From: a virus
Virus record (IMG/VR): IMGVR_UViG_3300042731_007248
Location: 1-52,414 of that record
Direction: 5' to 3' (one strand)
DNA length: 52,414 nt
In this document: positions 14,715 through 20,733 of the stretch, one piece after another
Layout of the letters: each line of letters opens with the position of its first letter
How positions within the stretch are numbered: the first letter of the stretch is position 1
Program-made: the position numbers and the translations under genes
Notes under the pieces: generated by a model
What the model saw: only the letters and a program-made list of their open reading frames with translations
Databases searched by the model: none
What the model was told of the DNA's origin: nothing

Positions 14715-14834
14715 ATGACACTTTGGCATAAATTATATGAATGGTCTGAAGGGTCCAAGGTAAACAATGCAACCAAAGTCCTTATGGGTAGGCTGTTTTT
14801 CCAAAACTATTTCGATAAGCAGGTGAAAAAATAA
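14715..14834 (+). CDS. microprotein (39 aa)
   Basis: ATG at 14715 directly after the previous stop, with AAAGGATAAATAAA as a ribosome site. Aromatic-rich and basic. It ends at the start of the next gene and its own 3' end (AGGTGA) is that gene's ribosome site. Confidence 0.5.
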   Translation: MTLWHKLYEWSEGSKVNNATKVLMGRLFFQNYFDKQVKK

Positions 14835-15026
14835 ATGAAAATAACACAAGTAAAAACAGGTTTTACCAATGATGGTCAGGTATGTGTTGGACTTTTTGAC
14901 GAGGACACAGTGCTTGGCAATATCCCGCTTGATTTAGACGAAGCTAAAGCACTGATACTAAATTTAACACACGCTTTAATGGCAGCGAGTGAAATAAAAA
15001 ACGCTTTAAACAAAAGGTTAAATTAA
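14835..15026 (+). CDS. small protein (63 aa)
   Basis: AGGTGAAAAAATA precedes the ATG. Beta-like first half (ITQVKTGF, VCVGLFDED) and helical second half (LDEAKALILNLTHAL). The genes at 15930 and 17091 have similar strand-rich starts and amphipathic helical ends, so the three may be related. Confidence 0.6.
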   Translation: MKITQVKTGFTNDGQVCVGLFDEDTVLGNIPLDLDEAKALILNLTHALMAASEIKNALNKRLN

Positions 15027-15167
15027 ATGGTTGAAATAGAATGTACTCAATGTGGGAAACGTTATCATACATTACAATACTCGACCACGGGCAAATCAGT
15101 CTGTCCGTACTGTATGACGCTAAATAAGTTACCTCAATTCAAAAAAGAGAAAAAACACAATGAGTAG
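15027..15167 (+). CDS. zinc-ribbon microprotein (46 aa)
   Basis: CTQCGKRY at residues 6-13 and CPYC about 17 residues later form a minimal zinc ribbon; the tail is Lys-rich. Its last eight bases overlap the PAPS-reductase-family gene, suggesting translational coupling. Confidence 0.6.
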   Translation: MVEIECTQCGKRYHTLQYSTTGKSVCPYCMTLNKLPQFKKEKKHNE

Positions 15168-15903
15168 AGGCCATCAACTAAATATCTTCGGCAGAACAAA
15201 AGAAGAAGAATCAATACTATTTCTACAAAAATATGAACCTCCTGAAGGATATTTTTTAGGCTTTAGTGGTGGGAAAGATTCTGTTGTTATCAAACACTTA
15301 GCAGAAAAAGCAGGCGTTAAATTTACACCGTATTACTCTGCAACTGGGATAGATCCCCCGGAGCTGATGCAGTTTATCCGCGACTATCACCAGGATGTGA
15401 TCTGGAAGCGGCCCGCGCTAAATTTTTGGGCTTTGATTATGAAGAAGGGCTTCCCTCCGACGATTTGGAGACGCTATTGTTGCGATGACCTAAAAAAGAA
15501 GCCGACATTAAAAATTGCATTGAAGCGCCGAATAATGGGTATCAGATCCGAAGAATCTAGCCGTAGGGCTAATCGGCCAAATCCAAGTTATATTAAAGCG
15601 CATAAATACTGGATGGATAAGCCAATTTTCGATTGGCAGGAATGGGAAGTGTGGGATTATATTGAACGCAATGAACTTTCATATTGCTCGCTTTATGATG
15701 AAGGATTCAGCCGCATCGGTTGTGTTATCTGCCCGTTTTTATGCGGTAAAAATACAAAGAGAGTAATGAAACATAAAGAGCGGTGGCCTAAACATTACGC
15801 AATGTTTGAAAAAGTAATGCATCGGCTGTTCAAGCAGCACAAGGAAAGACTCAGAGAAAAAAGTGCCGAGGAGCTTATTCAAAATTGGTATCGAGGAAAT
15901 TAA
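15160..15903 (+). CDS. PAPS-reductase-family protein with Fe-S-type cysteines
   Basis: A 247-residue member of the CysH/DndC-like ATP-pyrophosphatase group. SGGKDS (36-41) is the PP-loop. CC at 107-108 (RRYCCDD) plus C188-x2-C191 (CVIC) match the pattern that holds a 4Fe-4S cluster in APS reductases and DndC, and a further Cys lies at 195. Such genes are common in phages, with roles proposed in sulfur metabolism or thio-modification of nucleic acids. No other Dnd or cysteine-synthesis gene is visible, so the substrate is unknown. Confidence 0.75.
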   Translation: MSRGHQLNIFGRTKEEESILFLQKYEPPEGYFLGFSGGKDSVVIKHLAEKAGVKFTPYYSATGIDPPELMQFIRDYHQDVIWKRPALNFWALIMKKGFPPTIWRRYCCDDLKKKPTLKIALKRRIMGIRSEESSRRANRPNPSYIKAHKYWMDKPIFDWQEWEVWDYIERNELSYCSLYDEGFSRIGCVICPFLCGKNTKRVMKHKERWPKHYAMFEKVMHRLFKQHKERLREKSAEELIQNWYRGN

Positions 15904-15929
15904 TTCGTCAATCAACGAGGAAAACAAAA

Positions 15930-16124
15930 ATGACAGAGAATAAATTTGAAGAAAAATACGATGATTGTAATCTTTGGGTGTCTCGTACAAAAAAGAAGGT
16001 CGCTTTTACTTTTTCGCTTGGCACTATGGAAATTGAAGCATACTTTACTGTCGAGGCTGCGGAAAAAATGATCGGTCAAATTCAAACCGCCATTAAGGAG
16101 ATTAAAAAACACAATGACGCTTAA
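15930..16124 (+). CDS. small protein (64 aa)
   Basis: ATG at 15930 follows AACGAGGAAAACAAAA; the frame from 15885 would overlap the previous gene. Strand-rich first half (KVAFTFSLGTMEIEAYF) and an amphipathic C-terminal helix. Overlaps the next gene by 11 bases. Confidence 0.6.
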   Translation: MTENKFEEKYDDCNLWVSRTKKKVAFTFSLGTMEIEAYFTVEAAEKMIGQIQTAIKEIKKHNDA

Positions 16125-16296
16125 AACAGTACCGATTTACGAAAAGGAATACACCCTACAGGCATTTGCCTGCCTTTGTCCGCATTGTCGTAAGGAACAA
16201 CCCGTAATTATTCCCGGCTATTGCACATGTGAAGATTGTGGGGAAGAATTCTTTGCGGATGATTTGGAAAGTGAGGAGGGCAATAATGCTGACTAA
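16114..16296 (+). CDS. zinc-ribbon microprotein (60 aa)
   Basis: CLCPHC, then CTCEDCGEEF about 18 residues later: a canonical zinc ribbon with an acidic tail. Overlaps the next gene by 11 bases, whose ribosome site (GAGGAGG) lies within it. Confidence 0.65.
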   Translation: MTLKTVPIYEKEYTLQAFACLCPHCRKEQPVIIPGYCTCEDCGEEFFADDLESEEGNNAD

Positions 16297-16507
16297 AATA
16301 AAAAAGTCAAATCAGCTAATTGATCTATTAGCCGCTACAGCGGAACGGGCTATAAAAGAAGCGCATGCTGAAGGGTTACAAAGAAACGGAAATACGATTT
16401 TCAATCTATGCGATATTGGCAGCATGGCAGATGACCTTTCTGAAATGTTGCATGAATTGAGCATTCAAATGAAACAGGTTTACAAAAGTGAGGAACATAA
16501 TGATTAA
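16286..16507 (+). CDS. small helical protein (73 aa)
   Basis: ATG at 16286 follows GTGAGGAGGGCAATA. All-helical. Overlaps the next gene by eight bases. No family recognised. Confidence 0.6.
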   Translation: MLTKIKKSNQLIDLLAATAERAIKEAHAEGLQRNGNTIFNLCDIGSMADDLSEMLHELSIQMKQVYKSEEHND

Positions 16508-16796
16508 AGAGTGTCAACTATGCGGAACAAGCTCAGAAGCTTGCGATTTCAAGATTGAAGGTGTTTGTCGTAAATGTATGGACAAATTCAGAGACTTGGA
16601 AATCGCCCACATGGATAAAAAATTAGCCGTAGCTAATGAAATAAGCAAAATTTACGAGGATATCAATGATTCCCTTGGTACTTGGTTCGAATGGACTGAA
16701 CCTGATATCAAGGACATAGAAATGATCCTTGAACATTACAAGGCTATTTGGGCTAAAATAGCCTTCCATCATGATCCATTCGCAGAAGGGGTTTGA
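16500..16796 (+). CDS. zinc-ribbon plus helical domain (98 aa)
   Basis: CQLCG and CRKC (about residues 5-9 and 23-26) form an N-terminal zinc ribbon; a helical domain rich in acidic and aromatic residues follows. ATG at 16500 follows GTGAGGAACATA. Confidence 0.65.
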   Translation: MIKECQLCGTSSEACDFKIEGVCRKCMDKFRDLEIAHMDKKLAVANEISKIYEDINDSLGTWFEWTEPDIKDIEMILEHYKAIWAKIAFHHDPFAEGV

Positions 16797-16828
16797 TAAC
16801 AAACTTTATTGGAGGATAAGAAAATAAA

Positions 16829-17098
16829 ATGACACATGGAAGTCTTGGTCAAACATACAATAACAGTGTGGATAGAAAAGATTTTTTACGAAAAAGATTA
16901 AGAAAGCATCTTTCCAATATGCGGCTTTCTTTACAGGTATTTATAACCGGAAAAACAAAAATAGCCAATAATGATGATATTGCTTTTTTCAAAGCTGCTG
17001 TTGAGCGCGATATCCAAAACACACATGAGGTTTTAGAGGAACTTTGCGAGTATTTGCAAAAGGAATTTGACAATAAAGGAGACTCGCTTAATGGCTAA
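16829..17098 (+). CDS. small helical protein (89 aa)
   Basis: TGGAGGATAAGAAAATAAA precedes the ATG. Arg/Lys-rich helix followed by a long amphipathic helix. Its last codons (KGDSLNG) are encoded inside the repeat that forms the next gene's ribosome site. Confidence 0.65.
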   Translation: MTHGSLGQTYNNSVDRKDFLRKRLRKHLSNMRLSLQVFITGKTKIANNDDIAFFKAAVERDIQNTHEVLEELCEYLQKEFDNKGDSLNG

Positions 17099-17306
17099 AC
17101 CAGTAATAACCGACGCCATTCTAGATTTACAATGCGGAAAGATGATTTTAAAAGTAGATGTTCCCTTTACTGGTGAAATACAGATTGATTTGGGTTTGGA
17201 TGATTTAGAGCGATTGATCGAAAAATTAGAACGTGGAAAATACATACTCACAAGATTTGCCACATTCGGTCATAAAACCAATAAAGGAGATTCACTTAAT
17301 GGCTAA
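17071..17306 (+). repeat. duplicated 28-base gene junction
   Basis: Two copies (17071-17098 and 17279-17306), identical at 26 of 28 positions, hold AATAAAGGAGA, CTTAATGGCTAA and hence the end of one gene, the ribosome site and the first codons (MAK) of the next. Both upstream proteins end NKGDSLNG. This is a second stereotyped junction type and marks cassette duplication. Confidence 0.8.
17091..17306 (+). CDS. small protein (71 aa)
   Basis: ATG at 17091 lies in the first copy of the 28-base junction. Strand-rich start (ITDAILDLQCGKMILKVDV) then an amphipathic helix, similar in layout to the genes at 14835 and 15930. Function unknown. Confidence 0.65.
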   Translation: MAKPVITDAILDLQCGKMILKVDVPFTGEIQIDLGLDDLERLIEKLERGKYILTRFATFGHKTNKGDSLNG

Positions 17307-17658
17307 GATAGTAAGAATCATTACATACACTGGGCATCCGAAAAGTTTGAAAGAACAGTTGGCTAAATCTTTACCGGATGATTATATGAAAAAGACCTAC
17401 TCTGACTATAAATCTCAATATGAGCTTTATATTCATGCCAAAACAATTTTCAATAACACATCCCCGGAAAATACACTCATGTGGGAATTGAAACAATTGA
17501 AAAATATTGCTGTCACAACTGATAATTACGATCCGATTAATTTTTCACCATGCGGTTTCTGGTACAGGAATAGGGATAAAGTCGTAGGGCCTTTTCCAAC
17601 TCACTTTGAAGCGATGGCTCATTGGTATGAAGAGAATCCTGAAGGTGGTTATATATGA
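17299..17658 (+). CDS. hypothetical protein (119 aa)
   Basis: ATG at 17299 lies in the second junction copy. Starts MAKIVRIITYTGHP; the C-terminal part has the pattern CGFWYRNRDKVVGPF with an aromatic helix after it, which looks like a small substrate- or peptide-binding domain but matches nothing I can name. Confidence 0.65.
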   Translation: MAKIVRIITYTGHPKSLKEQLAKSLPDDYMKKTYSDYKSQYELYIHAKTIFNNTSPENTLMWELKQLKNIAVTTDNYDPINFSPCGFWYRNRDKVVGPFPTHFEAMAHWYEENPEGGYI

Positions 17659-17879
17659 TTGTAGCAAGTGTTATCATAATTGGTTCCTGTATTGGCGGGT
17701 TCATGCATTTTCTAGGCACTGATGATTGGGAATTGTCGATAGTCGCAGCATTTGTAACGGCTTGTGTAATTATACTGTTTTTCGCATTTTTTACAATCAT
17801 TCGTAATACTGCCATTGACTGGGATATGCTTTTGGCATTTTTGAAAAGGATGGATACCATTGTGATATGGGGCAAATGA
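17655..17879 (+). CDS. membrane protein, two segments (74 aa)
   Basis: Hydrophobic segments at about residues 2-20 and 28-48, with a short amphipathic C-terminus. Overlaps both neighbours by four bases. Too little to assign function. Confidence 0.6.
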   Translation: MIVASVIIIGSCIGGFMHFLGTDDWELSIVAAFVTACVIILFFAFFTIIRNTAIDWDMLLAFLKRMDTIVIWGK

Positions 17880-18025
17880 TTCTTGTCGTCGGTTTCGCAA
17901 CCTGGGCGACCATGTTTGTTATCGAAAAATATGAATGGGAGAAAAAGCATATAATTTGGCTTTCTCCCATTTTTACTTTGTACGGTTGGTTTCTTTACGA
18001 AATTATAAAGGAGGTGTTTTTTTGA
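17876..18025 (+). CDS. membrane microprotein (49 aa)
   Basis: ATG overlaps the previous stop (ATGA). Two hydrophobic segments flank a charged EKYEWEKKH loop, a hairpin-in-membrane layout. Its end contains the AAAGGAGGTG ribosome site of the next gene. Confidence 0.55.
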   Translation: MILVVGFATWATMFVIEKYEWEKKHIIWLSPIFTLYGWFLYEIIKEVFF

Positions 18026-18264
18026 GTTTTATTAAACAATTTAAAAGATTTTGTTTCGGCTATACGCCTTCCATTTATGGTGAAAGGAAAGATGGAGCTA
18101 ATAACACACAAATTGAATTGGCCACAATTGGACAAACTCCAGATATGGAAAAAAGGAAAAAAGAAATTGTGCGCCAGTTGAGAAGACTGGGTTTTTATAA
18201 CATTTGTGTTTTTGACAGTCTTTATGATGCAAAGGAGTATATTGAAAATGACAAATTACTCTAA
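18022..18264 (+). CDS. small basic protein, TTG start (80 aa)
   Basis: TTG at 18022 follows AAAGGAGGTG, six bases away; the longer frame from 17935 would overlap the membrane gene. Arg/Lys-rich with a C-terminal LRRLGFYNICVFDSLYDA segment. No family recognised. Confidence 0.55.
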   Translation: MSFIKQFKRFCFGYTPSIYGERKDGANNTQIELATIGQTPDMEKRKKEIVRQLRRLGFYNICVFDSLYDAKEYIENDKLL

Positions 18265-18430
18265 ATGCTCTTGGTCCGTTGACGATCCTGATGGATTCTT
18301 TGAAAGGCTGTGGAATAGCGGCTGTGGCCATCATTTCTATTTTACTGAATTTGAACCCGATGAGAATGGATGGAAGTTTTGTCCATGGTGCGGGAAACCA
18401 TTAGAGGTGAAAGGTGAAACCGATGAGTAA
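18248..18430 (+). CDS. zinc-ribbon microprotein (60 aa)
   Basis: A Cys and a CGHH segment in the first half and CPWCGKPLE near the end give the zinc-ribbon pattern seen in many phage microproteins, including the Lar-like class. ATG at 18248 with AAAGGAG eleven bases upstream. Overlaps both neighbours. Confidence 0.6.
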   Translation: MTNYSKCSWSVDDPDGFFERLWNSGCGHHFYFTEFEPDENGWKFCPWCGKPLEVKGETDE

Positions 18431-18632
18431 AATATTTTGCACATGCGGTACGGAATTGATCATTGTAAATTCAGATACTTCCGATCCACCAATAGTAATA
18501 CCTTGTTCTGTTTGCAAGGCTTTCGAATATTCTAAGGGTTATAGGAATGGAACGCAACTGGCAGAAAAACTCCTTGATCAGGAAATTGAAAGGTTGGCCG
18601 GTGAAATAGCGAAATTGAAAAGCGAGCTCTAA
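18423..18632 (+). CDS. zinc-ribbon microprotein, CxCG/PCxxC family (69 aa)
   Basis: CTCGTELIIV, PCSVC, then YSKGYRNGT and a coiled coil. Third clear member of the family at 11073 and 11823. ATG 18423 follows AAAGGTGAAACCG. A terminator-like hairpin follows. Confidence 0.65.
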   Translation: MSKIFCTCGTELIIVNSDTSDPPIVIPCSVCKAFEYSKGYRNGTQLAEKLLDQEIERLAGEIAKLKSEL

Positions 18633-18639
18633 AAATGGG

Positions 18640-18666
18640 AAGGGGCACCTAAAGTGAGTGCCCCTT
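18640..18666 (+). terminator. terminator-like hairpin
   Basis: AAGGGGCAC (18640-18648) pairs with GTGCCCCTT (18658-18666), nine perfect pairs and a nine-base loop. Only three T follow, so termination may be partial. The gap 18633-18739 holds no other convincing gene. Confidence 0.5.
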
Positions 18667-18739
18667 TGACTAAGAAGAAAGAAAACACACAATGATTATT
18701 AGGATAGGTCATCAATAATCAGTTGTCAAGGAGGGTATT

Positions 18740-19009
18740 GTGGATAAAAATTTACAAAGGGCGGTGATGAAGGGTATTCGGGATGAGATTTATAGCGGTC
18801 TTACGGAAATCGGGACGCTTCTTACGAAAATTCGGCAGGATAATTATTTACATCTGGATTTCAGCCGGTATGGGAAATCTGATACCAGGTTTATCAAATT
18901 CAAAGAGATTGCGTGTCAGGTTAAGAGTCGCATGGAGGCACTTGAAAACTTAGCCGATATTTTTTATGCGACTGGGCGAAATGAGACAGATTTTACAAAA
19001 CTCAAATAG
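18740..19009 (+). CDS. small helical protein, GTG start, paralogue of 14453 gene (89 aa)
   Basis: GTG at 18740 after AAGGAGGGTATT. Starts MDKNLQRAVMKGIR like the 14453 protein and keeps its helix-strand-helix layout. First gene after the hairpin and part of the short run before the polymerase C-part. Confidence 0.65.
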   Translation: MDKNLQRAVMKGIRDEIYSGLTEIGTLLTKIRQDNYLHLDFSRYGKSDTRFIKFKEIACQVKSRMEALENLADIFYATGRNETDFTKLK

Positions 19010-19017
19010 GTTGAAAC

Positions 19018-19239
19018 ATGGACACTATAACAGCAATTCCTTTGGTTATCGCCGGTGGTATTGCTTATATCACTTTGGTTGGCGTCGGTCTTTGGTATTT
19101 TGTCGGGTTTCCTCTATATTTTGGGGATTTCCTAAGACGCAAATACGACAATGAATATTATTTCGACATCGGATTTATATTTTCCGGCATTTTTAATATG
19201 ATTCTTTTTGTTTCGGTCATTTCATTCATAACTAAATAG
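19018..19239 (+). CDS. membrane protein (73 aa)
   Basis: Two long hydrophobic segments (about 5-30 and 50-71) with a basic loop (LRRKYDNE) between. Its TAG stop opens the TAGGGGGC junction that provides the ribosome site for the polymerase C-part, which starts eight bases later. Confidence 0.65.
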   Translation: MDTITAIPLVIAGGIAYITLVGVGLWYFVGFPLYFGDFLRRKYDNEYYFDIGFIFSGIFNMILFVSVISFITK

Positions 19240-19247
19240 GGGGCTTT

Positions 19248-20099
19248 TTGAAGTCAATTAGAGAAACTTTTCTGGCAGACGATGGGTGCCTTATGGTCAA
19301 GGCTGATCTTTCGCAGATGGAGCTTAGAATCGGCCTGATGTACTGTTTTGAACCGGACATGATAGCCATGGCCAATACCAAGCCTTGGAATTATGACGGC
19401 CACACTGAAAATGCGAAAATCATTTTCGGTACCGAAATTGTGGATCTTCCCAAAAGTGAATTCAAATTTTACAGAAATATTGCAAAGATGGCCGTGCATG
19501 CCAGTTGGCGTAAAATGCAGGGTAAAACTCTGGCGGCAAACATCTTGAAAGCAACAAAGGGTGAAACTTCATTCAGCGATAAAAAGTGTCAAAAACTGAT
19601 TAATACCTATCTGAGTGGGATGCCAGCTATCGAGAAAGTGTTTTTCCCTTATGTGGAAAATAAGATGTATCGGGAAGGTTTGTTGGTGACCAGTTTCGGC
19701 AGAAGGTATGATATTCAGTATTACAGGATTGACGATAATCTGAAAAGAGCCTGCTACTCCTTCTATATGCAGGCTGAAGGAGCGGACTGGACGAACACAT
19801 ACATTTATAAGCCAATGCACGAATGGGTTTGGTCACGGCACGGGAAGGCTCTAAATGCCCAAATTCATGATGAGGTTGTGGTTAGTTTACCACCAGAGCA
19901 TATCTATGATTATTGCCAACGGATTAAGGAATCTGATGAGATTAGGCACGAAATGCCAAAAGGAAGTGGTAATTTTTTGTCAATCCCGATAGAATTAAAA
20001 ATAGGGGAGAATCTTTTAGGCAAGGTTGAATTTGCGCAACTTCCACCGAGAAATGAATTTAATGATATTATAAGGGAGGAATTTAAATGGAACTTCTAA
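19248..20099 (+). CDS. family A DNA polymerase, C-terminal part (split gene)
   Basis: A 283-residue palm and fingers domain starting at TTG 19248 after TAGGGGGC. KSIRETFLADDG at the start is the segment that normally follows QNI..R in PolA enzymes, exactly where the N-part at 8749 ends. Motif A is DLSQMELR (D20), motif C is QIHDEVVVS (H207-D208-E209). Motif B (R76-x3-K80, then MAVHASWRKMQG) is unusual: the aromatic-Gly pair and the closing Tyr-Gly are missing. Both metal-binding Asp (D20, D208) are kept, so activity with the N-part in trans is plausible. Confidence 0.9.
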   Translation: MKSIRETFLADDGCLMVKADLSQMELRIGLMYCFEPDMIAMANTKPWNYDGHTENAKIIFGTEIVDLPKSEFKFYRNIAKMAVHASWRKMQGKTLAANILKATKGETSFSDKKCQKLINTYLSGMPAIEKVFFPYVENKMYREGLLVTSFGRRYDIQYYRIDDNLKRACYSFYMQAEGADWTNTYIYKPMHEWVWSRHGKALNAQIHDEVVVSLPPEHIYDYCQRIKESDEIRHEMPKGSGNFLSIPIELKIGENLLGKVEFAQLPPRNEFNDIIREEFKWNF

Positions 20100-20221
20100 T
20101 GCTGCCTATCCAGTTTATCGTTTATTGCTTGGTTTGGCTATTTACAATTTTTATGATTTTTCCGAAACCGATTATAATCATTGCATTAATTATCGGCTTT
20201 TACTGGTCTTTTACTGGTTAG
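20087..20221 (+). CDS. membrane micropeptide (44 aa)
   Basis: ATG after TAAGGGAGGAATTTA, overlapping the polymerase gene end by 13 bases. Almost entirely hydrophobic, two segments. The last part (LIIGFYWSFTG) is repeated in the next micropeptide. Confidence 0.55.
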   Translation: MELLMLPIQFIVYCLVWLFTIFMIFPKPIIIIALIIGFYWSFTG

Positions 20222-20233
20222 GAAGGAAGTTCG

Positions 20234-20290
20234 ATGGTATTTCTAATCATTGTATTAATTATCTGTTTTTATTGGTCTTACGGGGATTGA
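20234..20290 (+). CDS. possible micropeptide, partial duplicate (18 aa)
   Basis: GGAAGGAAGTTCG precedes the ATG. The 18 residues (FLIIVLIICFYWS) and the underlying bases closely match the end of the previous micropeptide, so this is a tandem partial duplication. Whether it is translated is uncertain. Confidence 0.35.
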   Translation: MVFLIIVLIICFYWSYGD

Positions 20291-20298
20291 GGTGAAAA

Positions 20299-20427
20299 AT
20301 GTCAATTATAGCATATGTCATTTTGGCGGTTGGAATAATTATGGTTTGTTTTTTGGGTATTGCGCTGACCATTTCGATTTACACAGCAATACCGGATCAG
20401 GATCAGTATGATTATTATGAGGAATAG
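20299..20427 (+). CDS. membrane micropeptide (42 aa)
   Basis: ATG after GAGGTGAAAA. One long hydrophobic segment (about 2-30) and an acidic Tyr-rich tail (DQDQYDYYEE). Its TAG stop forms a TAGGGGGC junction. Confidence 0.5.
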   Translation: MSIIAYVILAVGIIMVCFLGIALTISIYTAIPDQDQYDYYEE

Positions 20428-20436
20428 GGGGCGAAT

Positions 20437-20733
20437 TTGGGCAAACCGAAACAACTTCAGGAATATGCAAAGGCACTCCAGGAAGCCATTCATACGAATA
20501 AGGCGCTTGAGAATATTCTGAGAGATATGCGCAAGGATTATGATGAGTTGTATAATTATTTGTTGGCGGTATTGAATTCAAGTCCCGGTCGTCAATTGAA
20601 AATAAAATTTAGCCAATTTCTGACTTTTAGCGAGCAGTACCGGTTGGGTAGGGATGTGGATAAGAAAGAAGAAATTATTCGTTTATATTTGATTTCAGCC
20701 AGGGACAATAATGAAACTGAATCAGGAAAGTAA
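20437..20733 (+). CDS. hypothetical helical protein, TTG start (98 aa)
   Basis: TTG at 20437 follows TAGGGGGC. Long helices with a central Tyr/Leu segment, no recognised motif. Overlaps the helicase gene by 23 bases, suggesting coupled translation. Confidence 0.6.
   Translation: MGKPKQLQEYAKALQEAIHTNKALENILRDMRKDYDELYNYLLAVLNSSPGRQLKIKFSQFLTFSEQYRLGRDVDKKEEIIRLYLISARDNNETESGK

Noticed and set aside
10609-19247. Intein, group I intron or homing endonuclease as cause of the polymerase split
   Set aside because: No intein splice residues at the edges, no LAGLIDADG, GIY-YIG or HNH motif in the block, and about 30 ordinary coding genes on the same strand instead of one catalytic RNA.
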